Shown: positions 38,222 to 47,637, numbered from the stretch's first letter. The stretch is DNA of 64,000 bases from Pseudomonas taiwanensis DSM 21245 (GCF_000425785.1 NZ_KE384450.1:543906-607905), one strand, 5' to 3'. Made by a program: numbers and translations. The notes: generated by a model not told the origin, from the letters alone.

Positions 38222-39562
38222 ATGAGCAGAAAATACTTTGGTACCGACGGCATTCGTGGCCGCGTCGGCGAATACCCGATCACACCGGATTTCATGCTGA
38301 AACTGGGTTGGGCTGCGGGCATGGCGTTCCGCAAGCAGGGCAATTGCCGAGTGCTGGTAGGCAAGGACACCCGTATCTCCGGGTACATGTTCGAATCGGC
38401 GCTCGAAGCCGGTCTTTCTGCCGCCGGTGCCGATGTCATGCTGCTCGGGCCGATGCCGACGCCGGCCATCGCCTACCTCACCCGGACCTTCCATGCCGAA
38501 GCGGGGATCGTCATCAGCGCCTCGCACAACCCGCATGACGACAATGGCATCAAGTTCTTCTCGGGCCAGGGCACCAAGCTGCCGGACGAAGTCGAGCTGA
38601 TGATCGAGGAGTTGCTGGACCAGCCGATGACAGTGGTCGAGTCGAGCAAGCTGGGCAAGGTGTCCCGTATCAACGACGCCGCCGGTCGCTACATCGAGTT
38701 CTGCAAGAGCAGCGTGCCGAGCAGCACCAGTTTCGAAGGTCTCAAGCTGGTGGTCGACTGCGCCCATGGCGCTACCTACAAGGTTGCGCCCAGCGTGTTC
38801 CGTGAGTTGGGCGCTCAGGTGACCGTGCTGCATGCCCAGCCGGACGGCCTCAACATCAACGAGAATTGCGGATCCACGCACATCGAGTCGCTGCAGGCTG
38901 CCGTACTGGTCGGCCACGCCGACCTGGGCATCGCATTCGATGGCGATGGGGACCGTGTGCTGATGGTCGACCACACCGGCGCCATCGTCGACGGAGACGA
39001 ATTGCTGTTCATCATCGCGCGCGACCTGCACGAGCGCGGCAAGCTGCAGGGTGGCGTAGTGGGTACCCTGATGAGCAACCTCGGCCTGGAGCTGGCGCTC
39101 AAGGACCTGGATATTCCGTTCGTGCGGGCCAAGGTCGGCGACCGCTATGTCATGGCGGAGTTGCTCGAGCGCGAGTGGCTGGTTGGCGGGGAAAACTCCG
39201 GGCACGTGGTTTGCTGCAACCACACCACCACTGGCGATGCGATCATTGCCGCGCTGCAGGTGCTGTTGTCGCTCAAGCGCCGTGGCGAGACCCTGGCGCA
39301 GGCCCGCCAGGCCGTTCGCAAATGCCCACAGGTGCTGATCAACGTGCGCTTTGGCGCAAGCAAGGTCGACCCGCTGGAGCATCCTGCGGTGAAGGAGGCC
39401 AGTGCCAAGGTCACCGAGGCGATGGCTGGGCGCGGACGGGTACTTTTGCGCAAGTCGGGTACCGAGCCGCTGGTGCGGGTCATGGTCGAAGGCGACGACG
39501 AAAACCAAGTGCGCAGCCACGCCGAAGCCTTGGCCAAGCTGGTCAGCGAAGTTTGTGCCTGA
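38222..39562 (+). CDS. glmM: Phosphoglucosamine mutase
   Basis: 446 aa, four-domain phosphohexomutase. RKYFGTDGIRGRVGEYPIT start; active-site phosphoserine in ISASHNPHDDNGIKFF (Ser101); metal loop FDGDGDRVLMVDH; sugar loop GGENSGHVV; phosphate loop RKSGTEPLVRVMVEG. It converts glucosamine-6-P to glucosamine-1-P for UDP-GlcNAc. Confidence 0.97.
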   Translation: MSRKYFGTDGIRGRVGEYPITPDFMLKLGWAAGMAFRKQGNCRVLVGKDTRISGYMFESALEAGLSAAGADVMLLGPMPTPAIAYLTRTFHAEAGIVISASHNPHDDNGIKFFSGQGTKLPDEVELMIEELLDQPMTVVESSKLGKVSRINDAAGRYIEFCKSSVPSSTSFEGLKLVVDCAHGATYKVAPSVFRELGAQVTVLHAQPDGLNINENCGSTHIESLQAAVLVGHADLGIAFDGDGDRVLMVDHTGAIVDGDELLFIIARDLHERGKLQGGVVGTLMSNLGLELALKDLDIPFVRAKVGDRYVMAELLEREWLVGGENSGHVVCCNHTTTGDAIIAALQVLLSLKRRGETLAQARQAVRKCPQVLINVRFGASKVDPLEHPAVKEASAKVTEAMAGRGRVLLRKSGTEPLVRVMVEGDDENQVRSHAEALAKLVSEVCA

Positions 39563-39575
39563 AATAGGCTTGCCA

Positions 39576-39604
39576 GCGCAGATCTGGTTGGGTAAGATCT
39601 GCGC
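39576..39604. terminator. Inverted repeat between glmM and tpiA
   Basis: GCGCAGATCT and AGATCTGCGC form a perfect 10-bp stem around a 9-nt loop, 25 bp before tpiA. No T run follows, so it may be a processing or partial-termination signal. Confidence 0.5.
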
Positions 39605-39628
39605 CCACTTTGACCGACGAGGTAAAGC

Positions 39629-40384
39629 ATGCGTCGCCCCATGGTAGCTGGTAACTGGAAGATGCACGGTACCCGCGCCAGCGTCGCTGAGCTGATCCAG
39701 GGCTTGGGCAATATGTCCTTGCCAGACGGTGTGGAAGTCGCGGTGTTTCCGCCGGCGCTGTTCATCAATCAAGTCATTGATGGGCTGCAAGGCAGGGGGA
39801 TCATCGTAGGTGCACAGAATTCTGCGGTAAAACCCGAAGAGGGTGCGCTGACGGGTGAAATTGCACCCAGTCAGTTGGTTGAAGCAGGTTGCAAGTTGGT
39901 TCTGATTGGCCATTCCGAACGCCGCCAAATTATGGGTGAAACTGAGGAAGTGCTGAAAGATAAGTTTGCAGCTGCTCAACTTAGTGGTTTAATGCCGGTG
40001 CTTTGCGTAGGGGAAACTCTCGAAGAGCGCGAGGCGGGCAAGACGCTTGAAGTTGTCGGGCGTCAACTAAGCAGTATCATCGATGCATTCGGTGTTAAGG
40101 CTTTTGCCAATGCAGTAATTGCTTATGAGCCCGTGTGGGCCATTGGCACAGGTTTGACGGCTTCGCCGCAACAAGCGCAGGATGTGCATGCAGCCATTCG
40201 CGCGCAGTTGGCGGCGGAAGACGCCGAAGTTGCCGCGAACGTGCAGCTTCTCTACGGCGGCAGCGTGAAGGCGGCCAATGCGGCTGAGCTGTTCGGCATG
40301 CCGGATATCGATGGGGGGCTCATTGGTGGAGCGTCCCTGAACGCAGACGAATTCGGTGCAATTTGTCGCGCCGCAGGAAACTGA
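39629..40384 (+). CDS. tpiA: Triosephosphate isomerase
   Basis: 251 aa TIM barrel: MVAGNWKMHGTRASVAELI, catalytic His in LVLIGHSERRQIMGET, catalytic Glu in AYEPVWAIGTG, and LLYGGSVKAANAAELF. Interconverts dihydroxyacetone phosphate and glyceraldehyde-3-phosphate. Third-position GC is visibly lower from about 39780 onward than in glmM or nusA, with codons such as TTA, GTA and CAA. Spaced 66 bp after glmM. Confidence 0.97.
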   Translation: MRRPMVAGNWKMHGTRASVAELIQGLGNMSLPDGVEVAVFPPALFINQVIDGLQGRGIIVGAQNSAVKPEEGALTGEIAPSQLVEAGCKLVLIGHSERRQIMGETEEVLKDKFAAAQLSGLMPVLCVGETLEEREAGKTLEVVGRQLSSIIDAFGVKAFANAVIAYEPVWAIGTGLTASPQQAQDVHAAIRAQLAAEDAEVAANVQLLYGGSVKAANAAELFGMPDIDGGLIGGASLNADEFGAICRAAGN

Positions 40385-40388
40385 ACAA

Positions 40389-40781
40389 ATGCTGGAAACA
40401 GTTATCGTTGTTTTTCATCTGTTGGCAGCGCTGTCACTCGTAGTGCTGGTTCTGTTGCAACAGGGTAAAGGTGCGGAAGCAGGTGCATCTTTCGGCGCAG
40501 GTGCCTCTAATACTGTGTTCGGAAGCCAAGGTTCTGCTACCTTCCTGAGTAAATTGACTGCTATACTCGCTGCCACTTTCTTTTTGACAGCACTTGGGTT
40601 AGGATACTTCGCCAAGCAACAAGCTCACCAGCTGAGCCAGGCGGGTCTCCCAGATCCAGCGGTACTGGAAGTGAAAGAGCAGAAGCCGGCAGTTAATGAT
40701 GATGTACCGGTGCTCCAGGAGCAGAAGAGCGAAACCACCAACGCTGGTGACGTACCTCCTCCGGCTCAAGAGCAGAAGTAA
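40389..40781 (+). CDS. secG: Protein-export membrane protein SecG
   Basis: 130 aa with two membrane helices (VIVVFHLLAALSLVVLVLLQ and LTAILAATFFLTALGLGYFA) around the conserved QQGKGAEAGASFGAGASNTV loop, then a hydrophilic tail rich in Glu, Gln and Pro (QEQKSETTNAGDVPPPAQEQK region). Accessory subunit of the SecYEG translocon. Starts 5 bp after the tpiA stop; followed by tRNA-Leu. Confidence 0.95.
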   Translation: MLETVIVVFHLLAALSLVVLVLLQQGKGAEAGASFGAGASNTVFGSQGSATFLSKLTAILAATFFLTALGLGYFAKQQAHQLSQAGLPDPAVLEVKEQKPAVNDDVPVLQEQKSETTNAGDVPPPAQEQK

Positions 40782-40802
40782 CGGGTTTCAAGTAGTAATA
40801 TT

Positions 40803-40888
40803 GCCGAGGTGGTGGAATTGGTAGACACGCAACCTTGAGGTGGTTGTGCCCATAGGGTGTAGGGGTTCGAGTCCCCTTCTCGGTACCA
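40803..40888 (+). tRNA. tRNA-Leu (GAG)
   Basis: 86 nt with encoded CCA. Acceptor GCCGAGG pairs with TCTCGGT; anticodon stem CAACC/GGTTG holds the loop TTGAGGT with anticodon GAG; a class II variable arm (TGCCCATAGGGTGTA region) and T-arm GGGGTTCGAGTCCCC are clear. Located after secG as in other pseudomonads. Confidence 0.96.
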
Positions 40889-40901
40889 ATTAAAGCTTGA
40901 G

Positions 40902-40924
40902 AGCCCGCTTTAGCGGGCTTTCTT
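40902..40924 (+). terminator. Terminator after tRNA-Leu
   Basis: AGCCCGC-TTTA-GCGGGCT followed by TTCTT, 14 bp beyond the CCA. Confidence 0.85.
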
Positions 40925-40940
40925 GCAGGTGGAGGTTAGA

Positions 40941-40970
40941 TTGACCCTGTAGCGGGTTCAGTCTTATACT
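40941..40970 (+). promoter_or_regulatory. sigma-70 promoter of tRNA-fMet
   Basis: TTGACC (40941-40946), 18-bp spacer, TATACT (40965-40970), about 17 bp before the tRNA 5' end. It may also start the rimP-nusA-infB transcript if the terminator leaks. Confidence 0.8.
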
Positions 40971-40986
40971 TTCGCCCCAGCTTTGT

Positions 40987-41063
<77 letters not shown>

Positions 41064-41073
41064 GCTTCAGCGG

Positions 41074-41095
41074 AGCCCCTTTTCAGGGGCTTTTT
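41074..41095 (+). terminator. Terminator after tRNA-fMet
   Basis: AGCCCCT-TTTC-AGGGGCT followed by TTTT. Lies between the tRNA and rimP. Confidence 0.85.
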
Positions 41096-41193
41096 GCTAG
41101 CCGAACAGTTATCGGCGTCGTTGTCCAACGGCGCTTTCAGGGATGGGCGCTTCGCCCATTTTTTATTTGCACAGCATGCACGAGGGGGTTCAG

Positions 41194-41652
41194 GTGTCGA
41201 GCAAGCTAGAACAGTTGCAGGCCTTGTTGGCCCCGGTGGTCGAGGGTCTGGGCTACCAATGCTGGGGGATCGAATACATCTCCCAGGGCAAACATTCGGT
41301 CCTGCGTATCTACATCGACAAGGAAGGCGGAATCCTGGTGGACGACTGCGAAGCGGTCAGCCGTCAGGCCAGTGCCATCCTGGATGTTGAAGATCCGATC
41401 AGCAGTGAATATACCCTCGAGGTGTCCTCTCCAGGCATGGATCGCCCGCTGTTCACTCTGGAACAGTTTGCTTCGCATGCCGGCGAACAAGTGAAGATCA
41501 AGCTGCGTACGCCCTTCGAGGGTCGTCGTAACTTCCAGGGCCTTCTCCGCGGTGTGGAGGAGCAGGATGTGGTGGTCCAGGTGGACAATCACGAGTTCCT
41601 GTTGCCGATCGACTCGATCGACAAGGCCAATATTATTCCCAGTTTTGACTGA
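41194..41652 (+). CDS. rimP: Ribosome maturation factor RimP
   Basis: 152 aa. N-terminal domain SSKLEQLQALLAPVVEGLGY, LRIYIDKEGGILVDDCEAVS and the LEVSSPGMDRPLFTLEQFAS block, then a small Sm-like C-terminal domain. Needed for 30S assembly. I chose the GTG at 41194 because GAGGGGG lies at the right distance and the protein then starts M-SSKLEQL as in relatives; an ATG at 41176 would add six residues. Confidence 0.93.
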   Translation: MSSKLEQLQALLAPVVEGLGYQCWGIEYISQGKHSVLRIYIDKEGGILVDDCEAVSRQASAILDVEDPISSEYTLEVSSPGMDRPLFTLEQFASHAGEQVKIKLRTPFEGRRNFQGLLRGVEEQDVVVQVDNHEFLLPIDSIDKANIIPSFD

Positions 41653-41711
41653 GACGTGCCGGGCCCGGCGGACTGTCCGGACCCAATGGCTTGCGCAAGG
41701 CGAGGCGTACG

Positions 41712-43193
41712 ATGAGCAAAGAAGTACTGCTGGTTGTTGAATCGGTATCCAACGAGAAAGGTGTACCGCCCGGCGTCATTTTCGAGGCGCTGGAAGTGGC
41801 CCTGGCCACTGCAACCAAAAAACGTTTTGAGGACGAAGTCGACCTGCGTGTGGAAATCAACCGCCACACCGGTAGCTACGAGACCTTCCGCCGCTGGACC
41901 GTGGTCGACGAGAACGACCTGGACGATCCGGCTATCGAAACCTGGCTGAGCAAGATCCAGGACACGCATCCGGATGCCAAGATCGGTGACGTGATCGAAG
42001 AGAAGATCGAGTCAATCGAGTTCGGTCGTATCGCCGCCCAGACCGCCAAGCAGGTCATCGTGCAGAAAGTGCGCGAGGCCGAGCGTGCCCAAGTGGTCGA
42101 CGCCTACCGCGAGCGCGTTGGCGAGATCATCTCCGGTACCGTCAAGAAGGTTACCCGCGACAACGTCATCGTCGACCTGGGTAACAACGCCGAGGCCCTG
42201 TTGGCTCGCGAAGACATCATTCCCCGTGAGACCTTCCGTGTCGGCGTGCGCCTGCGTGCGCTGCTCAAGGAAATCCGCACCGAGAACCGCGGTCCGCAAC
42301 TGATCCTGTCGCGCACTGCGCCACAGATGCTGATCGAGTTGTTCCGCATCGAGGTACCGGAAATCGCCGAAGGCCTCATTGAAGTCATGGCTGCATCCCG
42401 TGATCCGGGTTCGCGTGCCAAGATCGCCGTCCGCTCCAAGGACAAGCGCATCGACCCGCAAGGTGCCTGTATCGGCATGCGCGGTTCGCGTGTCCAGGCC
42501 GTATCCGGCGAGTTGGGTGGTGAGCGTGTGGATATCGTCCTGTGGGACGAGAACCCGGCGCAGTTCGTCATCAACGCCATGTCGCCGGCTGAAGTCGCGG
42601 CGATCATCGTTGATGAAGATGCCCATGCAATGGACATCGCAGTTGCCGAAGACAACCTGGCCCAGGCTATTGGCCGTGGCGGTCAGAACGTTCGCCTGGC
42701 CAGTCAGCTGACCGGTTGGACCCTGAACGTGATGACCGAAAAGGACATCCAGGCCAAGCAGCAGGCTGAGACCGGCGACATCCTGCGCAACTTCATTGAG
42801 GAACTGGAAGTCGACGAGGAGCTGGCACAAGTGCTGGTCGACGAAGGCTTCACCAGCCTTGAAGAAATTGCCTACGTACCGTTGGAAGAAATGCTCAACA
42901 TCGATGGCTTTGACGAGGATATCGTCAATGAGCTCCGCGCTCGTGCCAAGGACCGTTTGTTGACCAAGGCCATCGCTACCGAAGAAAAACTGGCAGACGC
43001 CCATCCGGCTGAAGACCTGCTCTCCCTCGAGGGCATGGACAAGGACCTGGCGGCGGAACTGGCGGTGCGCGGCGTGGTTAACCGCGAAGACCTGGCCGAG
43101 CAGTCGATCGACGATCTGCTCGACATCGACGGCATCGACGAAGAGCGTGCCGGCAAGTTGATCATGGCCGCCCGAGCCCACTGGTTCGAGTAA
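41712..43193 (+). CDS. nusA: Transcription termination/antitermination factor NusA
   Basis: 493 aa. N-terminal RNA polymerase-binding domain (KEVLLVVESVSNEKGVPPGV), S1 domain (ISGTVKKVTRDNVIVDLGNN), two KH domains (KIAVRSKDKRIDPQGACIGM and AVAEDNLAQAIGRGGQNVRL) and two C-terminal acidic repeats (LLSLEGMDKDLAAELAVRGV, DLLDIDGIDEERAGKLI). It controls pausing, termination and antitermination. Start ATG at 41712 (MSKEVLL). Part of rimP-nusA-infB-rbfA-truB. Confidence 0.97.
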   Translation: MSKEVLLVVESVSNEKGVPPGVIFEALEVALATATKKRFEDEVDLRVEINRHTGSYETFRRWTVVDENDLDDPAIETWLSKIQDTHPDAKIGDVIEEKIESIEFGRIAAQTAKQVIVQKVREAERAQVVDAYRERVGEIISGTVKKVTRDNVIVDLGNNAEALLAREDIIPRETFRVGVRLRALLKEIRTENRGPQLILSRTAPQMLIELFRIEVPEIAEGLIEVMAASRDPGSRAKIAVRSKDKRIDPQGACIGMRGSRVQAVSGELGGERVDIVLWDENPAQFVINAMSPAEVAAIIVDEDAHAMDIAVAEDNLAQAIGRGGQNVRLASQLTGWTLNVMTEKDIQAKQQAETGDILRNFIEELEVDEELAQVLVDEGFTSLEEIAYVPLEEMLNIDGFDEDIVNELRARAKDRLLTKAIATEEKLADAHPAEDLLSLEGMDKDLAAELAVRGVVNREDLAEQSIDDLLDIDGIDEERAGKLIMAARAHWFE

Positions 43194-43220
43194 TTAGGCG
43201 CGGCCTGAGGAGAGAAGTGC

Positions 43221-45758
43221 ATGACGCAAGTCACGGTGAAAGAACTGGCCCAAGAGGTCGAGGCACCGGTAGAGCGCCTGCTGCAGCAGATGCGTGAGGC
43301 AGGTCTGCCGCACACCGACGCCGGTCAGGTAGTGACCGATAACGAGAAGCAGGTTTTGCTGACCCATTTGAAGAGCAGCCACAAGAGCAAGGCGGAAGAG
43401 CCGCGCAAGATCACCTTGCAGCGCAAAACCACCAGCACCCTGCGTGTAGCCGGTAGCAAGAGCATCAGCGTAGAAGTACGCAAGAAGAAAGTATTCGTGC
43501 AGCGCAGCCCGGAAGAGATCCAGGCTGAGCAGAAGCGTGAACTGGAAGAGCGTCGTGCGGCCGAGAACGCCGTTCGCGAGAAGGCTGAAGCCGAGGCTCG
43601 CCAGCGCGCCGAGGAACAAGCCCGTCGCCAGGCCGCCGAAACCACTGCTACGGCCCCTGCGGCCAAGGCAGAGCCGGCGCCTGCCCCTGCAGCTGCTGCT
43701 CCGGTAGTGGCCGAGGCGCCAGCGTCCGAAGACGCTGCCGCACGCGCTGCCGAGCGCAAGAAGGACGAGACTCGTCGCAACGAAAGCCGCACTCGCGACG
43801 AAGACCGTCGTGGCGGCGAGCGTCGTGGCGAAGCCCCGCGCGTGTCGATCAAGGTCAAGGTCAAGGAGAAAGAAAAAGCTCCTACGCCTCGTGCCGCGCC
43901 ACGCACCACCGATGAAGAAAGCGATGGTTTCCGTCGCGGTCGCGGTGGCAAGGGCAAGCCGAAGAAGCGTAACCAGCATGGCTTCCAGAACCCGACCGGC
44001 CCCGTCATTCGTGACGTGACCATCGGCGAGACCATCACGGTCTCCGAACTTGCCCAGCAGATGTCGGTGAAAGCCGCTGAAGTCGTCAAGTTCATGTTCA
44101 AGCTGGGTACCCCGGTCACCATCAACCAGGTGCTCGACCAGGAAACTGCTCAGCTGGTCGCTGAAGAACTGGGCCATAAGGTCACCCTGATCAGCGACAC
44201 CGCCCTGGAAGACTCCCTGGCCGAATCGCTGAAGTTCGAAGGTGAGACCGAGCCTCGTGCACCGGTAGTGACCGTCATGGGTCACGTTGACCATGGTAAG
44301 ACTTCGCTGCTCGACTACATCCGTCGTGCCAAGGTTGCTGCTGGCGAGGCCGGTGGTATTACCCAGCACATCGGTGCCTACCACGTGGAAACCGACCGCG
44401 GCATGGTCACCTTCCTCGATACCCCAGGCCACGCTGCGTTTACCGCCATGCGTGCCCGTGGTGCCAAGGCCACCGACATCGTCATCCTGGTGGTGGCGGC
44501 TGACGACGGCGTGATGCCGCAGACCCGTGAGGCCGTGCAGCATGCCAAGGCAGCTGGCGTTCCGCTGGTGGTCGCGGTGAACAAGATCGACAAGCCGGGT
44601 GCAGACCTCGATCGTATCCGCAACGAACTGGCCGTCGAAGGCGTAACCTCCGAGGACTGGGGTGGTGACACTCCGTTCGTCAAGGTTTCGGCGAAGATGG
44701 GTACCGGTGTCGACGAGCTGCTCGAGGCCGTCCTGCTGCAGGCCGAGATCCTCGAACTCACCGCCACTCCGACCGCACCAGGTCGTGGCGTCGTGGTCGA
44801 ATCGCGCTTGGACAAGGGCCGCGGTCCAGTGGCTACCATCCTGGTTCAGGACGGTACCCTGCGTCAGGGCGACATGGTCCTGGTCGGCTCCAACTACGGC
44901 CGCGTGCGTGCCATGCTCGACGAAAACGGCAAGCCTGTGAAGGAAGCCGGTCCGTCGATTCCGGTCGAGATCCTCGGTCTGGATGGTACGCCGGAAGCCG
45001 GTGACGAGCTGTCCGTGGTTGCCGACGAGAAGAAAGCCCGCGAAGTTGCCCTGTTCCGTCAGGGCAAGTACCGCGAGGTCAAGCTGGCCCGTGCTCACGC
45101 CGGCAAGCTGGAAAACATCTTCGAGACCATGGGTCAGGAAGAGAAGAAGACCCTCAACATCGTCCTCAAGACCGACGTGCGCGGTTCTCTGGAGGCCCTG
45201 CAAGGCTCGCTCAGCGGCCTGGGCAACGACGAGGTTCAGGTTCGTGTTATCGGTGGCGGCGTCGGTGGTATCACCGAGAGCGACGCCAACCTGGCGCTGG
45301 CGTCCAACGCGGTGCTGTTCGGCTTCAACGTGCGTGCCGATGCTGGCGCCCGCAAGATCGTCGAGCAGGAAGGTCTGGATATGCGTTACTACAACGTGAT
45401 CTATGACATCATCGAAGACGTCAAGAAGGCCCTGACCGGTATGCTCGGCAGCGATGTTCGCGAGAACATCCTGGGTGTCGCCGAGGTCCGTGACGTGTTC
45501 CGCTCGCCGAAGTTCGGCGCCATTGCCGGCTGTATGGTCATCGAGGGTACTGTGTACCGCAACCGTCCGATCCGCGTACTGCGCGAGGACGTGGTGATCT
45601 TCGAAGGCGAACTGGAATCGCTGCGTCGCTTCAAGGACGACGCCTCCGAAGTGCGTAGTGGCATGGAGTGCGGTATCGGCGTCAAGAGCTACAACGACGT
45701 CAAGGTCGGCGACAAGATCGAAGTCTTCGAGAAAGTCCAGGTGGCTCGTACCCTGTAA
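43221..45758 (+). CDS. infB: Translation initiation factor IF-2
   Basis: 845 aa. N-terminal IF2_N domain (TQVTVKELAQEVEAPVERLL), a long charged, Ala/Glu/Arg-rich linker (about residues 100-250), and a second IF2_N copy (TVSELAQQMSVKAAEVVKFM). The GTPase has G1 GHVDHGKT (near residue 354), G3 DTPGH, G4 NKID; domains II-IV follow. It places fMet-tRNA on the 30S subunit. GAGGAGAG precedes the ATG. Confidence 0.98.
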   Translation: MTQVTVKELAQEVEAPVERLLQQMREAGLPHTDAGQVVTDNEKQVLLTHLKSSHKSKAEEPRKITLQRKTTSTLRVAGSKSISVEVRKKKVFVQRSPEEIQAEQKRELEERRAAENAVREKAEAEARQRAEEQARRQAAETTATAPAAKAEPAPAPAAAAPVVAEAPASEDAAARAAERKKDETRRNESRTRDEDRRGGERRGEAPRVSIKVKVKEKEKAPTPRAAPRTTDEESDGFRRGRGGKGKPKKRNQHGFQNPTGPVIRDVTIGETITVSELAQQMSVKAAEVVKFMFKLGTPVTINQVLDQETAQLVAEELGHKVTLISDTALEDSLAESLKFEGETEPRAPVVTVMGHVDHGKTSLLDYIRRAKVAAGEAGGITQHIGAYHVETDRGMVTFLDTPGHAAFTAMRARGAKATDIVILVVAADDGVMPQTREAVQHAKAAGVPLVVAVNKIDKPGADLDRIRNELAVEGVTSEDWGGDTPFVKVSAKMGTGVDELLEAVLLQAEILELTATPTAPGRGVVVESRLDKGRGPVATILVQDGTLRQGDMVLVGSNYGRVRAMLDENGKPVKEAGPSIPVEILGLDGTPEAGDELSVVADEKKAREVALFRQGKYREVKLARAHAGKLENIFETMGQEEKKTLNIVLKTDVRGSLEALQGSLSGLGNDEVQVRVIGGGVGGITESDANLALASNAVLFGFNVRADAGARKIVEQEGLDMRYYNVIYDIIEDVKKALTGMLGSDVRENILGVAEVRDVFRSPKFGAIAGCMVIEGTVYRNRPIRVLREDVVIFEGELESLRRFKDDASEVRSGMECGIGVKSYNDVKVGDKIEVFEKVQVARTL

Positions 45759-45815
45759 GGGGTGGGCATGGCGCAGGCCTCGCCCCAGGGCGTTTGGCAG
45801 TGCCTCTGAAGGTAG

Positions 45816-45845
45816 CGCCCGGTCAGGCTTCAGCTTGACCGGGCG
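45816..45845. terminator. Inverted repeat between infB and rbfA
   Basis: CGCCCGGTCA and TGACCGGGCG form a perfect 10-bp stem with a 10-nt loop, then TTTG. A weak terminator or an RNA-processing site inside the operon. Confidence 0.5.
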
Positions 45846-45874
45846 TTTGCCGCTTTACGTTACAGGTAGCAAGA

Positions 45875-46273
45875 ATGGCAAAAGAATATAGCCGTACCCA
45901 ACGCATCGGTGATCAGATGCAGCGTGAGCTGTCGGAGCTGATTCGCCGTGAAGTCAAAGATCCGCGCGTCGGCCTGGTGACCATCACCGCCGTGGACGTC
46001 AGCCGCGACCTGGGGCACGCCAAGGTCTTCATCACCGTCATGGGCCAGGACGGGACCGACGCCGTACCTCAGACCCTCAAGGCCCTTACCAGTGCCGCGA
46101 GCTTCCTGCGCCTGCACCTTGGGCGTGTCATGCAACTGCGCAGCGTGCCGCAGCTGCACTTCCACTTCGACGAGAGCGTCAGCCGTGGTGCCCATCTGTC
46201 GGCACTGATCGAGCGCGCGGTCGCCGAAGACCGTCTGCACCAGGATGCCGACAAGCCGGACGCCGGGGAGTAA
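45875..46273 (+). CDS. rbfA: 30S ribosome-binding factor RbfA
   Basis: 132 aa KH-like protein: QRIGDQMQRELSELIRREVK, DPRVGLVTITAVDVSRDLGH, AKVFITVMG and LHFHFDESVSRGAHLSALIE. Cold-shock-type 30S maturation factor acting at the 16S 5' end. Three bases separate it from truB. Confidence 0.97.
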   Translation: MAKEYSRTQRIGDQMQRELSELIRREVKDPRVGLVTITAVDVSRDLGHAKVFITVMGQDGTDAVPQTLKALTSAASFLRLHLGRVMQLRSVPQLHFHFDESVSRGAHLSALIERAVAEDRLHQDADKPDAGE

Positions 46274-46276
46274 GCG

Positions 46277-47194
46277 GTGGCCCAGGTCAAACGTATTCGC
46301 CGTAATGTCAGCGGCATCATCCTGCTCGACAAGCCATTGGGGTTCACCTCCAACGCCGCGCTGCAGAAAGTCCGCTGGTTGCTCAATGCCGAAAAGGCCG
46401 GTCACACCGGTAGCCTCGACCCACTTGCCTCCGGCGTACTGCCGCTGTGCTTCGGTGAGGCGACCAAGTTCTCGCAGTACCTGCTCGATTCCGACAAGGG
46501 CTACGAAACGGTCATGCAGCTGGGGCAGACTACCAGCACCGGCGATGCCGAAGGGGAAGTACTCAAGACTCGCGACGTGACCGTTGGTCGCGCCGAGATC
46601 GAGGCTGTGCTGCCGCGTTTTCGTGGTCAAATCAGCCAGGTACCGCCGATGTACTCCGCCCTCAAGCGCGACGGCCAGCCGCTTTACAAGCTAGCTCGTG
46701 CAGGAGAGGTAGTGGAGCGCGAGGCGCGTTCTGTTACTATTGGCCGCTTGGAATTGCTCGAGTGCGAAGGCACCCGTGCGCGCCTGACCGTCGGTTGCAG
46801 CAAAGGCACCTATATCCGCACCCTGGTGGAGGATATCGGCGAGGCCCTGGGCTGTGGCGCCTATGTCGCCGAGCTGCGCAGGACCCAGGCCGGGCCCTTC
46901 GAGCTGGCGCAGACGGTAACGCTCGAAGAACTCGAGCAGGCCCACGCCGAAGGGGGCAACGAAGCGCTCGATCGCTTCCTCATGCCGTCCGACAGCGGCT
47001 TGCAGGACTGGCCGTTGGTGCGCCTGTCCGAGCACAGTGCGTTCTACTGGCTGCATGGGCAGGCCGTGCGTGCTCCGGACGCGCCGCAATTCGGCATGGT
47101 TCGGGTACAGGATCACAATGCCCGCTTCATCGGTATCGGTGAGGTGAGCGAGGACGGGCGCATTGCGCCGCGTCGACTGATTCGGTCGGAATGA
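46277..47194 (+). CDS. truB: tRNA pseudouridine-55 synthase
   Basis: 305 aa. Catalytic Asp48 lies in KAGHTGSLDPLASGVLPLCF; other conserved parts are GIILLDKPLGFTSNAAL, QVPPMYSALKRDGQPLYKLA and the PUA-like C-terminal domain. It makes psi-55 in the tRNA T-loop. The start is GTG at 46277, directly after rbfA. Confidence 0.97.
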   Translation: MAQVKRIRRNVSGIILLDKPLGFTSNAALQKVRWLLNAEKAGHTGSLDPLASGVLPLCFGEATKFSQYLLDSDKGYETVMQLGQTTSTGDAEGEVLKTRDVTVGRAEIEAVLPRFRGQISQVPPMYSALKRDGQPLYKLARAGEVVEREARSVTIGRLELLECEGTRARLTVGCSKGTYIRTLVEDIGEALGCGAYVAELRRTQAGPFELAQTVTLEELEQAHAEGGNEALDRFLMPSDSGLQDWPLVRLSEHSAFYWLHGQAVRAPDAPQFGMVRVQDHNARFIGIGEVSEDGRIAPRRLIRSE

Positions 47195-47343
47195 CCGAAC
47201 ACACAGGGTCAGGCTTGCGCCGAGCCCTGTGGACACGAGGGTGGCTGTCAGTAGGCACGGTCACACCTCTTTTATTAATACGGGGATATTGTCCCTGGCC
47301 TATTGGACCCCGCTTGCGGGATCCGTTTATCAGGAGAAGCCAA

Positions 47344-47613
47344 ATGGCCCTCAGCGTTGAAGAAAAAGCTCAGATCGTTGCCGAATACCAGCAAGCCGCC
47401 GGCGATACCGGTAGCCCGGAAGTGCAGGTTGCTCTGCTGACCGCCAACATCAACAAGCTGCAAGGCCACTTCAAGGCCAACGAGAAAGACCACCACTCCC
47501 GTCGTGGTCTGATCCGTATGGTTAACCAGCGTCGTAAGCTGCTGGACTACCTGAAGGGCAAAGACACCACTCGTTACAGCGCCCTGATCGGTCGCCTGGG
47601 TCTGCGTCGCTAA
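47344..47613 (+). CDS. rpsO: 30S ribosomal protein S15
   Basis: 89 aa, the standard size: ALSVEEKAQIVAEYQQAAGD, TGSPEVQVALLTANINKLQG, HFKANEKDHHSRRGL and RRKLLDYLKGKDTTRYSALI. Binds 16S rRNA helices 20-22. The 149-bp leader after truB contains a GC hairpin near the ribosome-binding site (CCCCGC-TTGC-GGGATCC), consistent with the known autogenous control of rpsO, though I cannot show a pseudoknot. Confidence 0.98.
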   Translation: MALSVEEKAQIVAEYQQAAGDTGSPEVQVALLTANINKLQGHFKANEKDHHSRRGLIRMVNQRRKLLDYLKGKDTTRYSALIGRLGLRR

Positions 47614-47637
47614 TAGCGGCCTGGCCAGTGGTGTGCA

